A stretch of 64,000 bases of DNA from Sulfurimonas sp. (GTDB lineage: Bacteria; Campylobacterota; Campylobacteria; Campylobacterales; Sulfurimonadaceae). How positions within the stretch are numbered: position 1 is the stretch's first letter; each line of letters starts with the position of its first letter. This document shows positions 49,020-55,269 of the stretch, piece by piece. The stretch is taken from assembly GCF_019429335.1 (NCBI RefSeq), contig NZ_JAHYJB010000001.1, positions 1 to 64,000 on the forward strand, read 5' to 3'. The notes below the pieces were generated by a model that was not told the DNA's origin, made no database searches, and saw only the letters and a program-made list of their open reading frames with translations. Made by a program: the position numbers and the translations under genes.

Positions 49020-50840
49020 GCTTCTTTTGCCTTTGTATTGCATCCCATTGCGGAGTTTGGTTTCAAGAGACTATGTGTATCGCACATTACTCGACCAAAG
49101 GTCAACCCCGTTTGGATGAAACGAAGGACTGTTGACATTAACGGTTAACACTCGGCCGTTATAAAACTTCCCTAATTGCGGGGAAACCTTAAGAGATTTT
49201 TTAGCTACTAACTATCCATGGTAACATAGGGTAGGGCGAACGGTAATGCGTTAGTAGCTATTAAGGTGGGGAACATCAGTGGATACGATAAGACATAAGT
49301 GCTTTTTGTACCATTGTTTCTTCCCCACCTTAGTAGCTACTTTAATCGGCATAGTAAAAAGGCTAAAAAGTACAGCAGTTGTTTAAACTGCTATAAGACA
49401 ATCCGCAGCGAGCTATCTTCATAATCATTTTATTAAAAAATTGCCCTCTTATATAGCAATTTCTTTCATTCTTTGAATTTCAACATAATTACTTTATTGA
49501 AGATAGCCGTTCAGAGACTATCGAAAAGCAACAGAAATGTTGAACCTAGTAGAGTAAGTCACAAGCCCTTATTTAAACTTTTTTACATTATTGATTCCTA
49601 GGAAAATAAAAATACTAAGGAAAATAAAATGGCAGAAGAAAACACTGAAACAACATTAACACTAGAGCAAACCGAACAAAGAAGAGAAAAAAATCGTGTA
49701 AAAAGAGCTAGACAAAGAGCTAGAAAATTGCAAGAAACTCTTCATGATAAGCCTCTGAAAGAAAATCCAGAGCCGGTGAAAGCACCTCAGAAAAAACCGC
49801 AAGAACGAAGAGCGAGACTCTCTAACGAAGAGTATGCGAAACAGCAATTGGAATTCAAATCAAAAAGAATCGAAATGAATCCAAAAGACGCAGTCGTTTC
49901 AATCGCCGAAGCAACTGAAGCAAAAACATTGGCATACAATGTTAGCGAAGTCAACACAATCGCAGAATATGTTCGTAGCAACTTGGGTTCAAGAGTTCCA
50001 ATGGATCTTGGAATTTTATTAATAAATACATTCCAAGAAGGTGTCGCAAAAACAATCGAAGACTATATTAAGTTGGCAAACTCACAAGGAATCGGTTCAA
50101 GAAGAGCATTGGCTCTTTATAAAGAGGTGCAAACGAAAGAGAAAAACAGAGCTGTAGCCCAAGAGCTCTTTAGAGAGAAGACAATTGAAAGTGAAACTCC
50201 GGAAGAGACTAAAGAGCGCGAAGCACAAGAGAAAGCCTTGGAAAAAGCTACGGCGGAGCTAGCAAAAGCTACGGCGGAGCTAGCAAAAGCTAAAGAAGCG
50301 CTAGTAAAAGCAGAAGAGCTAGAAGCAGAAGCTGAAAAAGTTTTGGATGCAGGTTTTGAAAAGAGGCACGCTGATCAAAAAGAGAGAGAAAAAGCAGAAG
50401 CTGCTAAAGCTAGAGAAGCTGCAAAAGCTGCCGCTGAAGAAGTAAAGATTGAAAAAGCTAAAGCTAGAGAAGCTGCAAAAGCTGCCGCTGAAGAAGTAAA
50501 GATTGAAAAAGCGGACGCTGCCGTGTAAGTAAAATTACGAATACAGCTTAAAAGAAGTTGAATCAATGTGTAGAAATAAATTTAAATAAAAAGTGATTGA
50601 AACGGGAAGCTTTATGTATAACGATAAAAAATCTATGGAATCTAGTGCTCTTTTGGATTTTTGTCGTTAGCATATAATATTATGAAGTGTAAATACATTT
50701 TACTAATATTGTAACATATTGAAAATATAGTCCGCTCCATATAGCGATGTATGGCAGTTTTTATAGGAGATATCTATTATTGCATAGCTATTTTCTATAA
50801 AAACGGTTAATTCTTTGGCAGGAACTAATGAACACAAAGG
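49020..50840 (+). ncRNA. Group I intron-like RNA with internal ORF
   Basis: All core elements appear in the right order. P3 is GGTTAACA (49143) with TGTTGAACC (49538). P4 is TGCGGG (49177) in AATTGCGGGGAAACC, with TCCGCA (49402) in ATCCGCAGCGAGC. P6 is GCTATCTTCA (49412) with TGAAGATAGC (49498). P7 is GACTAT (49516) in GTTCAGAGACTATC, with ATAGTC (50727) in AAATATAGTCCG. P9 hairpins follow (CCATA/TATGG; TTTTTATAG/CTATAAAAA). P5 carries a 230-nt extension with its own stems. The 299-aa ORF at 49629 lies in P8. Splice sites and exons were not identified, so the ends given are approximate. Confidence 0.8.
49629..50528 (+). CDS. Intron-encoded Ala/Lys/Glu-rich protein, not a homing endonuclease
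   Basis: 299 aa, started by ATG after AAGGAAA. The N-terminus is very basic (RREKNRVKRARQRARKLQ), a folded-looking centre follows (SNLGSRVPMDLGILLINTFQ), and the last 110 residues are a low-complexity helix. The repeats are exact at DNA level: a 21-bp unit twice at 50247-50288 and a 54-bp unit twice at 50403-50510. No LAGLIDADG, GIY-YIG, HNH or His-Cys motif is present. It lies between the two strands of intron P7. The function is unknown; nucleic-acid binding is a guess from charge. Confidence 0.7.
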   Translation: MAEENTETTLTLEQTEQRREKNRVKRARQRARKLQETLHDKPLKENPEPVKAPQKKPQERRARLSNEEYAKQQLEFKSKRIEMNPKDAVVSIAEATEAKTLAYNVSEVNTIAEYVRSNLGSRVPMDLGILLINTFQEGVAKTIEDYIKLANSQGIGSRRALALYKEVQTKEKNRAVAQELFREKTIESETPEETKEREAQEKALEKATAELAKATAELAKAKEALVKAEELEAEAEKVLDAGFEKRHADQKEREKAEAAKAREAAKAAAEEVKIEKAKAREAAKAAAEEVKIEKADAAV

Positions 50841-50968
50841 AATAAAAAGATTTTTTTCATGAAAAATATTGCATCAAAATCAATTTAGCTATTTAGCGGT
50901 TGCGCAGTATTCTTTCTTGCAACTATTTAGTTGTAAAAAGTGAAAAAATGATTTTGTTACAAAAAAAA

Positions 50969-51021
50969 CCTAAATTTTTAAGAAAAAAATGAATTCGCAA
51001 GGATTCTCTTAAAAATTCAGG
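50969..51021. promoter_or_regulatory. Long imperfect hairpin
   Basis: CCTAAATTTTTAAGA (50969-50983) pairs with TCTTAAAAATTCAGG (51007-51021) over 15 positions with one mismatch. Inside, GAAT and ATTC form a second stem. It lies between the group I element and the first leader. It could be a terminator or part of a control region; the surrounding 50840-51115 has no gene. Confidence 0.5.
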
Positions 51022-51115
51022 CAAATTGTTTTGAAATATTGAATGTAAAATAAAGCATTAATTACTTAATTGATAGTGTTTTTACTGAATATACCAATAA
51101 ACAATTTGAATATAA

Positions 51116-51345
51116 ACTCCCATAAGGAGATAAGAACTATTTTTTATTTCCTTACAAAGGGAGTATTATGCCTAGTCTCTTGTCTTTTTATGGGAATCTA
51201 TATTCCAATAAAAAATTTAATCTCTCAATCTATCTAACAATCAACACTTCTTTAATATCACTTTGAGTACAGCTTCGGGCTTACCTTGAAAGGCATCGTG
51301 ATTTGAATTGTTGTTTTGATTTAGAGGGGAGATTTACAAGGAGGC
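51116..51345 (+). promoter_or_regulatory. Structured leader L1 before the SSB-like gene
   Basis: The 5' part is an imperfect hairpin: ACTCCC/GGGAGT (51116-51121, 51159-51164) around TAAGGA/TCCTTA, with TATGCC eight bases after the GGG. TCCCATAA (51118) can instead pair with TTATGGGA (51188), which itself competes with GGAAT-CTAT-ATTCC (51193-51206). The 3' part has TCTAACAA, then ATCAC/GTGAT (51257, 51298) enclosing an AGC/GGCT hairpin and CCTTGAAAGG. Leaders L2 and L3 share this plan with different bases. A leader peptide of 32 codons could start at 51168. Confidence 0.7.
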
Positions 51346-51349
51346 TATT

Positions 51350-51880
51350 ATGGCAACTCAAACAAAAAGAAGTTACGGAAAAGAGCGCACATTCGGGGAT
51401 ATTATTTATAATCCTAAAACAAAGAGCGTTTTTTGTTCAATCAACTTAGGTTTCTTCGGAAAAACTACCGTTACTCTTGTTAAACGTCAAGATGATGGTG
51501 CTTATGATTTAATGAAAGCTTATACGGATCATAATGGTCAAGAGCAAGTAGTTTGTATAGGTAAAACTTTTCCTTCTAAACGAAAAGATGGTTCTGTCGT
51601 AGATGGTTTAACTCAAGGCACTCTTGGGCTTTTAAAACGCTACGATAGTGAAAAGAAAAAAGAGCTCACTGACTCTTCTGATGCTTTGTTTATCACAACT
51701 CACAAGTTGAAAGAAAACAAGCCTCTTGGCGATAGTGGTCTTGTTAAGGTAGGGTATATCTCTGGTCGTTTCGGTATCGAAGATGATATTACATCAAATA
51801 ATAGTGCTTCTTCGCAAGAAGAAAACTATCAAAACGATGAGCCGCAATATGATGACGATGGAGATGAAGTTCCTTTCTGA
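51350..51880 (+). CDS. SSB-like protein with acidic DEVPF tail
   Basis: 176 aa. The body is beta-rich and could be an OB-type fold (KSVFCSINLGFFGKTTVTLV). The last residues are acidic and end DDDGDEVPF, mimicking the D-D-D-I-P-F tail by which bacterial SSB recruits partner enzymes. A strong AAGGAGG precedes the ATG. With RecT and a Cas4-like nuclease downstream it suggests a recombination or early-establishment module. Sequence identity to known SSB was not checked. Confidence 0.55.
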   Translation: MATQTKRSYGKERTFGDIIYNPKTKSVFCSINLGFFGKTTVTLVKRQDDGAYDLMKAYTDHNGQEQVVCIGKTFPSKRKDGSVVDGLTQGTLGLLKRYDSEKKKELTDSSDALFITTHKLKENKPLGDSGLVKVGYISGRFGIEDDITSNNSASSQEENYQNDEPQYDDDGDEVPF

Positions 51881-51888
51881 TCGTTAGC

Positions 51889-51966
51889 TTAACTCCTAGT
51901 GGAGTTTTCACGTTTAGACGTGGGATTCCGCAAGGAACTCCTATGTCTTATTTGGCCTGGGAGGAC
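51889..51966 (+). promoter_or_regulatory. Leader A, 78-nt element (copy 1)
   Basis: Three hairpins in a row: AACTCC-TAGT-GGAGTT, CACGT-TTAG-ACGTG and TTCC-GCAA-GGAA (GNRA loop). ACTCC, TATGTC, and finally GGGAGGAC follow; GGGAG can pair back with CTCC to hide the ribosome-binding site. The same 78 bases recur without a change at 56585-56662. It precedes the 95-aa membrane protein gene. Confidence 0.8.
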
Positions 51967-51972
51967 AAAATA

Positions 51973-52260
51973 ATGGAAACAGTTCTAGCTATTGCTGTAA
52001 GCATATTTTTTTCTATTGCCTTTTTTATAATCTATGAGCTATTCAAACAACTTGGTGTCTTTTTATGGATATATACTCACCCACAATATGATAAATTTAT
52101 CAGAATTTTAGGGGCTACCATCGAAGGAGTTTCTATAAGTATTGTTGGCGCAGCTGTATATCAATGGTTTTTAGACGACAAGGTTGTAATTTATGCCCTT
52201 TGTTGTGGTATAATTTGGATAATGATAGGTGTTATATTAAAAGACTACAATAGAAAATAA
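51973..52260 (+). CDS. Small membrane protein, cassette 1
   Basis: 95 aa with three hydrophobic stretches (TVLAIAVSIFFSIAFFIIYE; GVSISIVGAAVYQWFL; VIYALCCGIIWIMIGVIL). I chose ATG 51973 behind GGGAGGAC; an in-frame ATG at 51943 lies within the leader, and the same leader before another gene puts that ATG out of frame. Not recognised. A 32-aa single-helix gene follows, a pairing repeated three more times in the window. Confidence 0.6.
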   Translation: METVLAIAVSIFFSIAFFIIYELFKQLGVFLWIYTHPQYDKFIRILGATIEGVSISIVGAAVYQWFLDDKVVIYALCCGIIWIMIGVILKDYNRK

Positions 52261-52270
52261 AGGATAAGAA

Positions 52271-52369
52271 ATGGAAAGTCTAGGTGAAATTGCTTTTGGA
52301 ATATTTACGATTTTTATGCTTATTGTAGCTTTAAAATTAACAACCCAAAAACATAAACATTCCGCATAA
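52271..52369 (+). CDS. 32-aa single-helix protein, cassette 1
   Basis: MESLGEIAFGIFTIFMLIVA followed by a basic tail (LKLTTQKHKHSA): one membrane helix with Lys/His-rich C-terminus. It follows the 95-aa gene by ten bases with AAGGATAAG before the ATG. It resembles the tiny proteins at 54992, 57174 and 60362. Confidence 0.55.
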   Translation: MESLGEIAFGIFTIFMLIVALKLTTQKHKHSA

Positions 52370-52383
52370 GCGGTCTATACAGG

Positions 52384-52421
52384 CAAAGTATTTTAACCTA
52401 GAGTTAAGAGCTTTGTTTTTT
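52384..52421 (+). terminator. Rho-independent terminator, cassette 1
   Basis: CAAAG...CTTTG closes a hairpin with inner TTAAC-CTAGA-GTTAA and is followed by six T. It ends the cassette 1 transcript before leader L2. Confidence 0.75.
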
Positions 52422-52440
52422 CAACTTACTATAAATTACA

Positions 52441-52658
52441 TTCCCACGAGGGAGTTTTTGACTCCCTCAAAGGGATACTTATGTCAATAAACTTCTTGGT
52501 GGGAATCTATATTCCACAAAAAAACTAATCAATTCTCTCATCTAACAATTCATCTTCACACAAAACACATTATCAGTACAGCTTTAGGCTTTACCTTGAA
52601 AGGGATATTTGTGTCGTGAATTTAAATTGATTTGTGGGGTTTGGTTTATAAGGAGCTT
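52441..52658 (+). promoter_or_regulatory. Structured leader L2 before recT
   Basis: Outer TCCC/GGGA encloses the perfect GAGGGAGT-TTTTG-ACTCCCTC hairpin; TATGTC follows GGG at the same distance as in L1. TTCCCAC (52441) can also pair with GTGGGAA (52499), competing with a GTGGGAAT/ATTCCAC hairpin. The 3' part has TCTAACAA, ACACAAA/TTTGTGT (52558, 52608), AGC-TTTA-GGCT and CCTTGAAAGG. TTGACT and TATGTC are 16 bases apart, a plausible promoter. Confidence 0.72.
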
Positions 52659-52661
52659 GGC

Positions 52662-53822
52662 ATGAGTAATGAACAAAATAATGGACGCAGAACTAATTTG
52701 CAGATTTTAGATGATCGCAGAGATGAGCTTGCAAATGGATTAGCTACATATAAACAGTTTCTTGAGGTTATACCTGTAAATAAGCAGGAACAATTCAAAA
52801 GAAACTTCTTGGAGCTATGCACGCAAGATTACCTCTTAAGTATCATTGATACAAAAGAGCTGATAAGATTTGCAACAAATGTGACAAAAACAGGGCTTGA
52901 TATAGCACCCTCTTCAAAAGAGGTATATATCATCCCATTTGATACCTTGGTCAACAAGGTTAAAACAATGCTTCCACAAGCAATCATCCCTTTAAATGGT
53001 ATGCAACAGTTAGCATATCAAAAAGGTTTCTTTCTACAGCTTGATGCTGTATGGAAATTTGATGATGGTACTTGTGAAGCAGAATCGAAGCTATCCCGCC
53101 TACAGCAAAGTCAACTCCAGACGGCTAATGCCAAATGGGTTGATACTCACTTTATCGGGTTTGAGGTTGTTTTAAAGGACATGAAAAACGAGATACCGAC
53201 TCAAACAAAGTTCGTAGATCTAAATTACGTCAAAGAAGCGACTAAGACTATTAAAGATGAGCGTTGGAAACTTCAAACGTGGAGACATAAGGCTGTTCGC
53301 AGAGCTTATGGAGATTTTATGATTCCACGGGATCGTAAAATTGAAGCGTTTGAAGAGATAGAACATCTTAACGACTCTATTCTTGGAGAAGCAGAAGTGC
53401 TTCCTCAAAAATTTCTCACAAAAGAAATTGAGGATGGAGTAAAACAGTTAGGTCTATCGGTTTCAAAAAACGACGGTATAGCAAAAGTAGAGGGTAAGAC
53501 TTTTGGAAAAGATAAAGTATTGGTAAATATGGGTTTTGTGTATGAAAACGGAACTTATGCAATGCAGTATCAGGAACAAGAGTCTCTGCCTAAGCCAGAA
53601 CAATCAAAACAAAAATCTCCTGCATATCGTCTAATGCAATATCTTAAAGATAATGGTTTACATAAAGACGAGATCGGTTCATTTGTAAAAGACGAACTAG
53701 GTTTAAGTAGTGAAGATGTCGAAGGAATTGAAACCGTATTGTTAGATATGGGAACACTGAATGAAAAAATTCAAAGTTTTCTAACTACAAGCGACAATGA
53801 AGTTCCCGAGAGTATGTTTTAA
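52662..53822 (+). CDS. recT: RecT-family single-strand annealing protein
   Basis: 386 aa. The RecT core is clear: an N-terminal LCTQDYLLSIIDTKELIRFA region, then GLDIAPSSKEVYIIPF, the central PLNGMQQLAYQKG with W-K-F-D-D strand, and KLQTWRHKAVRRAYGDFMIP. It anneals complementary single strands, normally with a partner exonuclease; a Cas4-like nuclease lies 1.4 kb away. The C-terminal 120 residues are an extra domain. ATG 52662 follows AAGGAG; the longer form from 52632 is unlikely. Confidence 0.85.
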   Translation: MSNEQNNGRRTNLQILDDRRDELANGLATYKQFLEVIPVNKQEQFKRNFLELCTQDYLLSIIDTKELIRFATNVTKTGLDIAPSSKEVYIIPFDTLVNKVKTMLPQAIIPLNGMQQLAYQKGFFLQLDAVWKFDDGTCEAESKLSRLQQSQLQTANAKWVDTHFIGFEVVLKDMKNEIPTQTKFVDLNYVKEATKTIKDERWKLQTWRHKAVRRAYGDFMIPRDRKIEAFEEIEHLNDSILGEAEVLPQKFLTKEIEDGVKQLGLSVSKNDGIAKVEGKTFGKDKVLVNMGFVYENGTYAMQYQEQESLPKPEQSKQKSPAYRLMQYLKDNGLHKDEIGSFVKDELGLSSEDVEGIETVLLDMGTLNEKIQSFLTTSDNEVPESMF

Positions 53823-53842
53823 ACAAAAAAGTTGTAATTTGT

Positions 53843-53913
53843 ATTCTGCCCTCCCTTTGACGAGGTGAGCGGTAAAACTTCTGCTAGAAATAGCTTGAAA
53901 GGAGGTGCGGAAT
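53843..53913 (+). promoter_or_regulatory. Ribosome-binding-site-hiding hairpin
   Basis: ATTCTGCCCTCC (53843-53854) pairs with GGAGGTGCGGAAT (53901-53913) over 12 positions with one bulge, burying the AGGAGG that would start the 20-aa peptide at 53915. Inside is GCTA-GAAA-TAGC (53883-53894), a GNRA-capped stem. Opening the hairpin would be needed for translation. Confidence 0.7.
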
Positions 53914-53914
53914 C

Positions 53915-53977
53915 ATGTTAAGGCAAGTTTTGCTTTGGGTAGTACTGCTAATGCTTATTGTTACGAAAGTTCAATAA
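53915..53977 (+). CDS. 20-aa hydrophobic peptide
   Basis: LRQVLLWVVLLMLIVTKVQ after the start Met: one short membrane helix with a basic residue at each end. The ribosome-binding site is very strong but is held in a hairpin. It could be a regulatory or toxin-like peptide; nothing proves it is translated. Confidence 0.4.
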   Translation: MLRQVLLWVVLLMLIVTKVQ

Positions 53978-54171
53978 GCTATAAGGCGACTAGATAGTAA
54001 GAGTACCAGCTCTTGCTGTCTTTATCCACAAAACTAAACTTTAACAAAATTATAACTTATAAATTTTTAAAATTCAATAGTGGTTGCATGAAAACTATAA
54101 TTGCTTCGGGTTAAAACGGATAGCATTATGGTTGGATTACTAACAGTGAAATAGTGAACATTAAATTGTTT

Positions 54172-54205
54172 GCGGGGGATGTTGGACGCAGATTAAGCTT
54201 CCCCC
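54172..54205 (+). promoter_or_regulatory. GGGGGA/TCCCCC leader hairpin
   Basis: GGGGGA (54174-54179) pairs with TCCCCC (54200-54205) upstream of the 33-aa ORF. AGGAGG follows at 54218. It is a leader of the same general kind as its neighbours, without the TATG motif. Confidence 0.5.
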
Positions 54206-54226
54206 AATCTTTCGACAGGAGGATTT

Positions 54227-54328
54227 ATGAAGCTGTTATTAGTGATAGTCATGTTGATTCTAGTGTATCCTAACCCGATATACCAGCCTGATGCGTGGCA
54301 CCTAGTAGGTTTTCTACAGGCCTGCTAG
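54227..54328 (+). CDS. 33-aa hydrophobic peptide
   Basis: KLLLVIVMLILVYPNPIYQ after the start Met, then PDAWHLVGFLQAC: a hydrophobic N-terminus like a short signal or anchor and a small polar tail. AGGAGG lies four bases before the ATG. It resembles the 20-aa peptide in the neighbouring block. Confidence 0.45.
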   Translation: MKLLLVIVMLILVYPNPIYQPDAWHLVGFLQAC

Positions 54329-54426
54329 TTAACATCACTATAACCATTATTATGCCTTATAAATTTTTAAAATTCAAGCACTAGCCAGCTTGTCGTATTA
54401 AAAATCTTCGAGATTGGCTATCTCAA

Positions 54427-54628
54427 TTTATCCTCCATAGGGAGCTTTTATCCCTATGGGGATAATTCCGCTCCTTATATTGGATTATTAAATTCATCCT
54501 CACAATCAATCTAACAAAATCATAGCCCTATAAAACATTCTTTCAACAGCAATTAAGTTGCTTGTCATGAAAGGGATCGAATGTTTTGTTATGTTTTTTG
54601 ATTTTGAAAGTGCGGATATAAGGAGTTT
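54427..54628 (+). promoter_or_regulatory. Structured leader L3
   Basis: The 5' hairpin TTATCCTCCATAGGGA (54428-54443) pairs with TCCCTATGGGGATAA (54451-54465) over 15 bp with one bulge; its 3' arm overlaps a smaller GGGATAATTCC hairpin as in L1 and L2. Then come TCTAACAA, a 9-bp stem AAAACATTC/GAATGTTTT (54532, 54579), an AGCAA/TTGCT hairpin, and ATGAAAGGGATC in place of CCTTGAAAGG. Stems match L1 and L2 in position but not sequence. Confidence 0.7.
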
Positions 54629-54631
54629 CTT

Positions 54632-54766
54632 ATGAAAACTTTAATTACAATAATAATGGTATGCACTGCACTATATGCAGGTATCGGTATGATTAAAAAA
54701 GTTGAAACTAGCACTTCCCATTATAATCAAGAGCTTAACAAAGCAATTGCTATGTTGGAGGAGTAA
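54632..54766 (+). CDS. 44-aa membrane-anchored protein, cassette 2
   Basis: KTLITIIMVCTALYAGIGM forms one N-terminal helix; the rest is a polar helix (KKVETSTSHYNQELNKAIAM). AAGGAG precedes the ATG. It is followed by the 77-aa gene five bases after its stop. Not recognised. Confidence 0.5.
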   Translation: MKTLITIIMVCTALYAGIGMIKKVETSTSHYNQELNKAIAMLEE

Positions 54767-54770
54767 TTAT

Positions 54771-55004
54771 GTGCAGACAGGTTTTAATATGCAGATAAAA
54801 TATTTAAGATATATCGCAGAAGTTAGACATATTATGAAAAATCCACAGAATACTAGAGATATGTTTTTAGGATTGTGGGTTAATGGAATTTATGGAATTT
54901 TAAATGACATTAGTTTAGTGTCAATATTAATTACCGTCACTTCTTTTTATGGTATAATGACTTCAAATAAAATAATTAGAAGGAGCAAACAATGGGTGAA
55001 ATAG
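54771..55004 (+). CDS. Small membrane protein, cassette 2
   Basis: 77 aa, started by GTG 54771, seven bases after GGAGGAG; an ATG at 54789 has no such site. One or two hydrophobic segments (LGLWVNGIYGIL; LVSILITVTSFYGIM) and a basic tail (NKIIRRSKQWVK). It overlaps the tiny gene that follows by 13 bases. Same layout as cassettes 1, 3 and 4. Confidence 0.5.
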   Translation: MQTGFNMQIKYLRYIAEVRHIMKNPQNTRDMFLGLWVNGIYGILNDISLVSILITVTSFYGIMTSNKIIRRSKQWVK

Positions 55005-55090
55005 TAGTATTCATTATTACAATAAGCCTTGCTTACTGGGTTTACAAATTAGATGAAAAATCTAAGAAAATTCACAAACCTACACACTAA
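54992..55090 (+). CDS. 32-aa single-helix protein, cassette 2
   Basis: MGEIVVFIITISLAYWVYKL, then DEKSKKIHKPTH. AAGGAG is seven bases before the ATG. The end of the gene, from codons for KPTH onward, is identical at DNA level to cassette 3, running on into the hairpin repeat. Confidence 0.6.
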   Translation: MGEIVVFIITISLAYWVYKLDEKSKKIHKPTH

Positions 55091-55151
55091 ATAAATCCCC
55101 CTAAAACATCTCAATGTTAATTTTTAACACTGATTAAGTTCAGAGGGATTT
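55076..55151. repeat. Cassette-end hairpin repeat, copy 1
   Basis: AAATCCCCCT (55093) and AGAGGGATTT (55142) pair as outer arms, with GTTA-ATTTT-TAAC inside. The 76 bases are identical to 57276-57351, and the hairpin part recurs at 60490-60551. It ends a cassette and precedes a leader each time; it may stop or process transcripts. Confidence 0.8.
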
Positions 55152-55171
55152 TCAATGACAAAAAATAAGTA

Positions 55172-55264
55172 AACTCCACTAGGAGTTCAACCGCATGTTT
55201 AATATGTGTGGCTAGGACTCCGTATGGACTCCTATGCCTAATTTTTAGTTTCGCTAGGAGGAAC
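55172..55264 (+). promoter_or_regulatory. Leader C, variant of the 78-nt element
   Basis: Same order of hairpins as leader A with changed bases: AACTCC-ACTA-GGAGTT, CCGCATG/TGTGTGG (with wobble pairs) and TCC-GTAT-GGA, then CTCCTATGCC. CTCCTA (55229) pairs with TAGGAG (55255), hiding the AGGAGG of the nuclease gene. Loop and stem bases differ from leader A while pairing is kept. Confidence 0.72.
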
Positions 55265-55269
55265 TTATT

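Larger units (their letters stand above)
54056..54377. repeat. 22-bp direct repeat exactly 300 bp apart
   Basis: CTTATAAATTTTTAAAATTC plus AA occurs at 54056-54077 and 54356-54377. Each copy follows one of the two tiny hydrophobic ORFs, so the block may be a decayed duplication. The 54078-54171 interval holds no gene. Confidence 0.7.

Noticed and set aside
49049-49078. Second set of group I-like motifs (ATTGCGGAG and TTTCAAGAGACTATG) suggesting a twin ribozyme
   Set aside because: The two motifs are adjacent with no room for P5/P6 between them and no partner strands were found.
51943-51972. Upstream start (MSYLAWEDKI) for the 95-aa membrane protein
   Set aside because: These codons belong to the 78-nt leader. 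In the identical copy at 56585 the same ATG runs out of frame of the next gene, so it is not a conserved protein N-terminus.
53883-53894. GCTA-GAAA-TAGC stem-loop resembling the loop of a fused CRISPR guide scaffold
   Set aside because: Only 12 bases and a common GNRA tetraloop. No Cas9, repeats or tracrRNA anywhere near.
54769-54798. ATG starting a 9-codon frame before the 77-aa gene
   Set aside because: It stops at once; the overlapping GTG at 54771 in the long frame has the better spacing to GGAGGAG.
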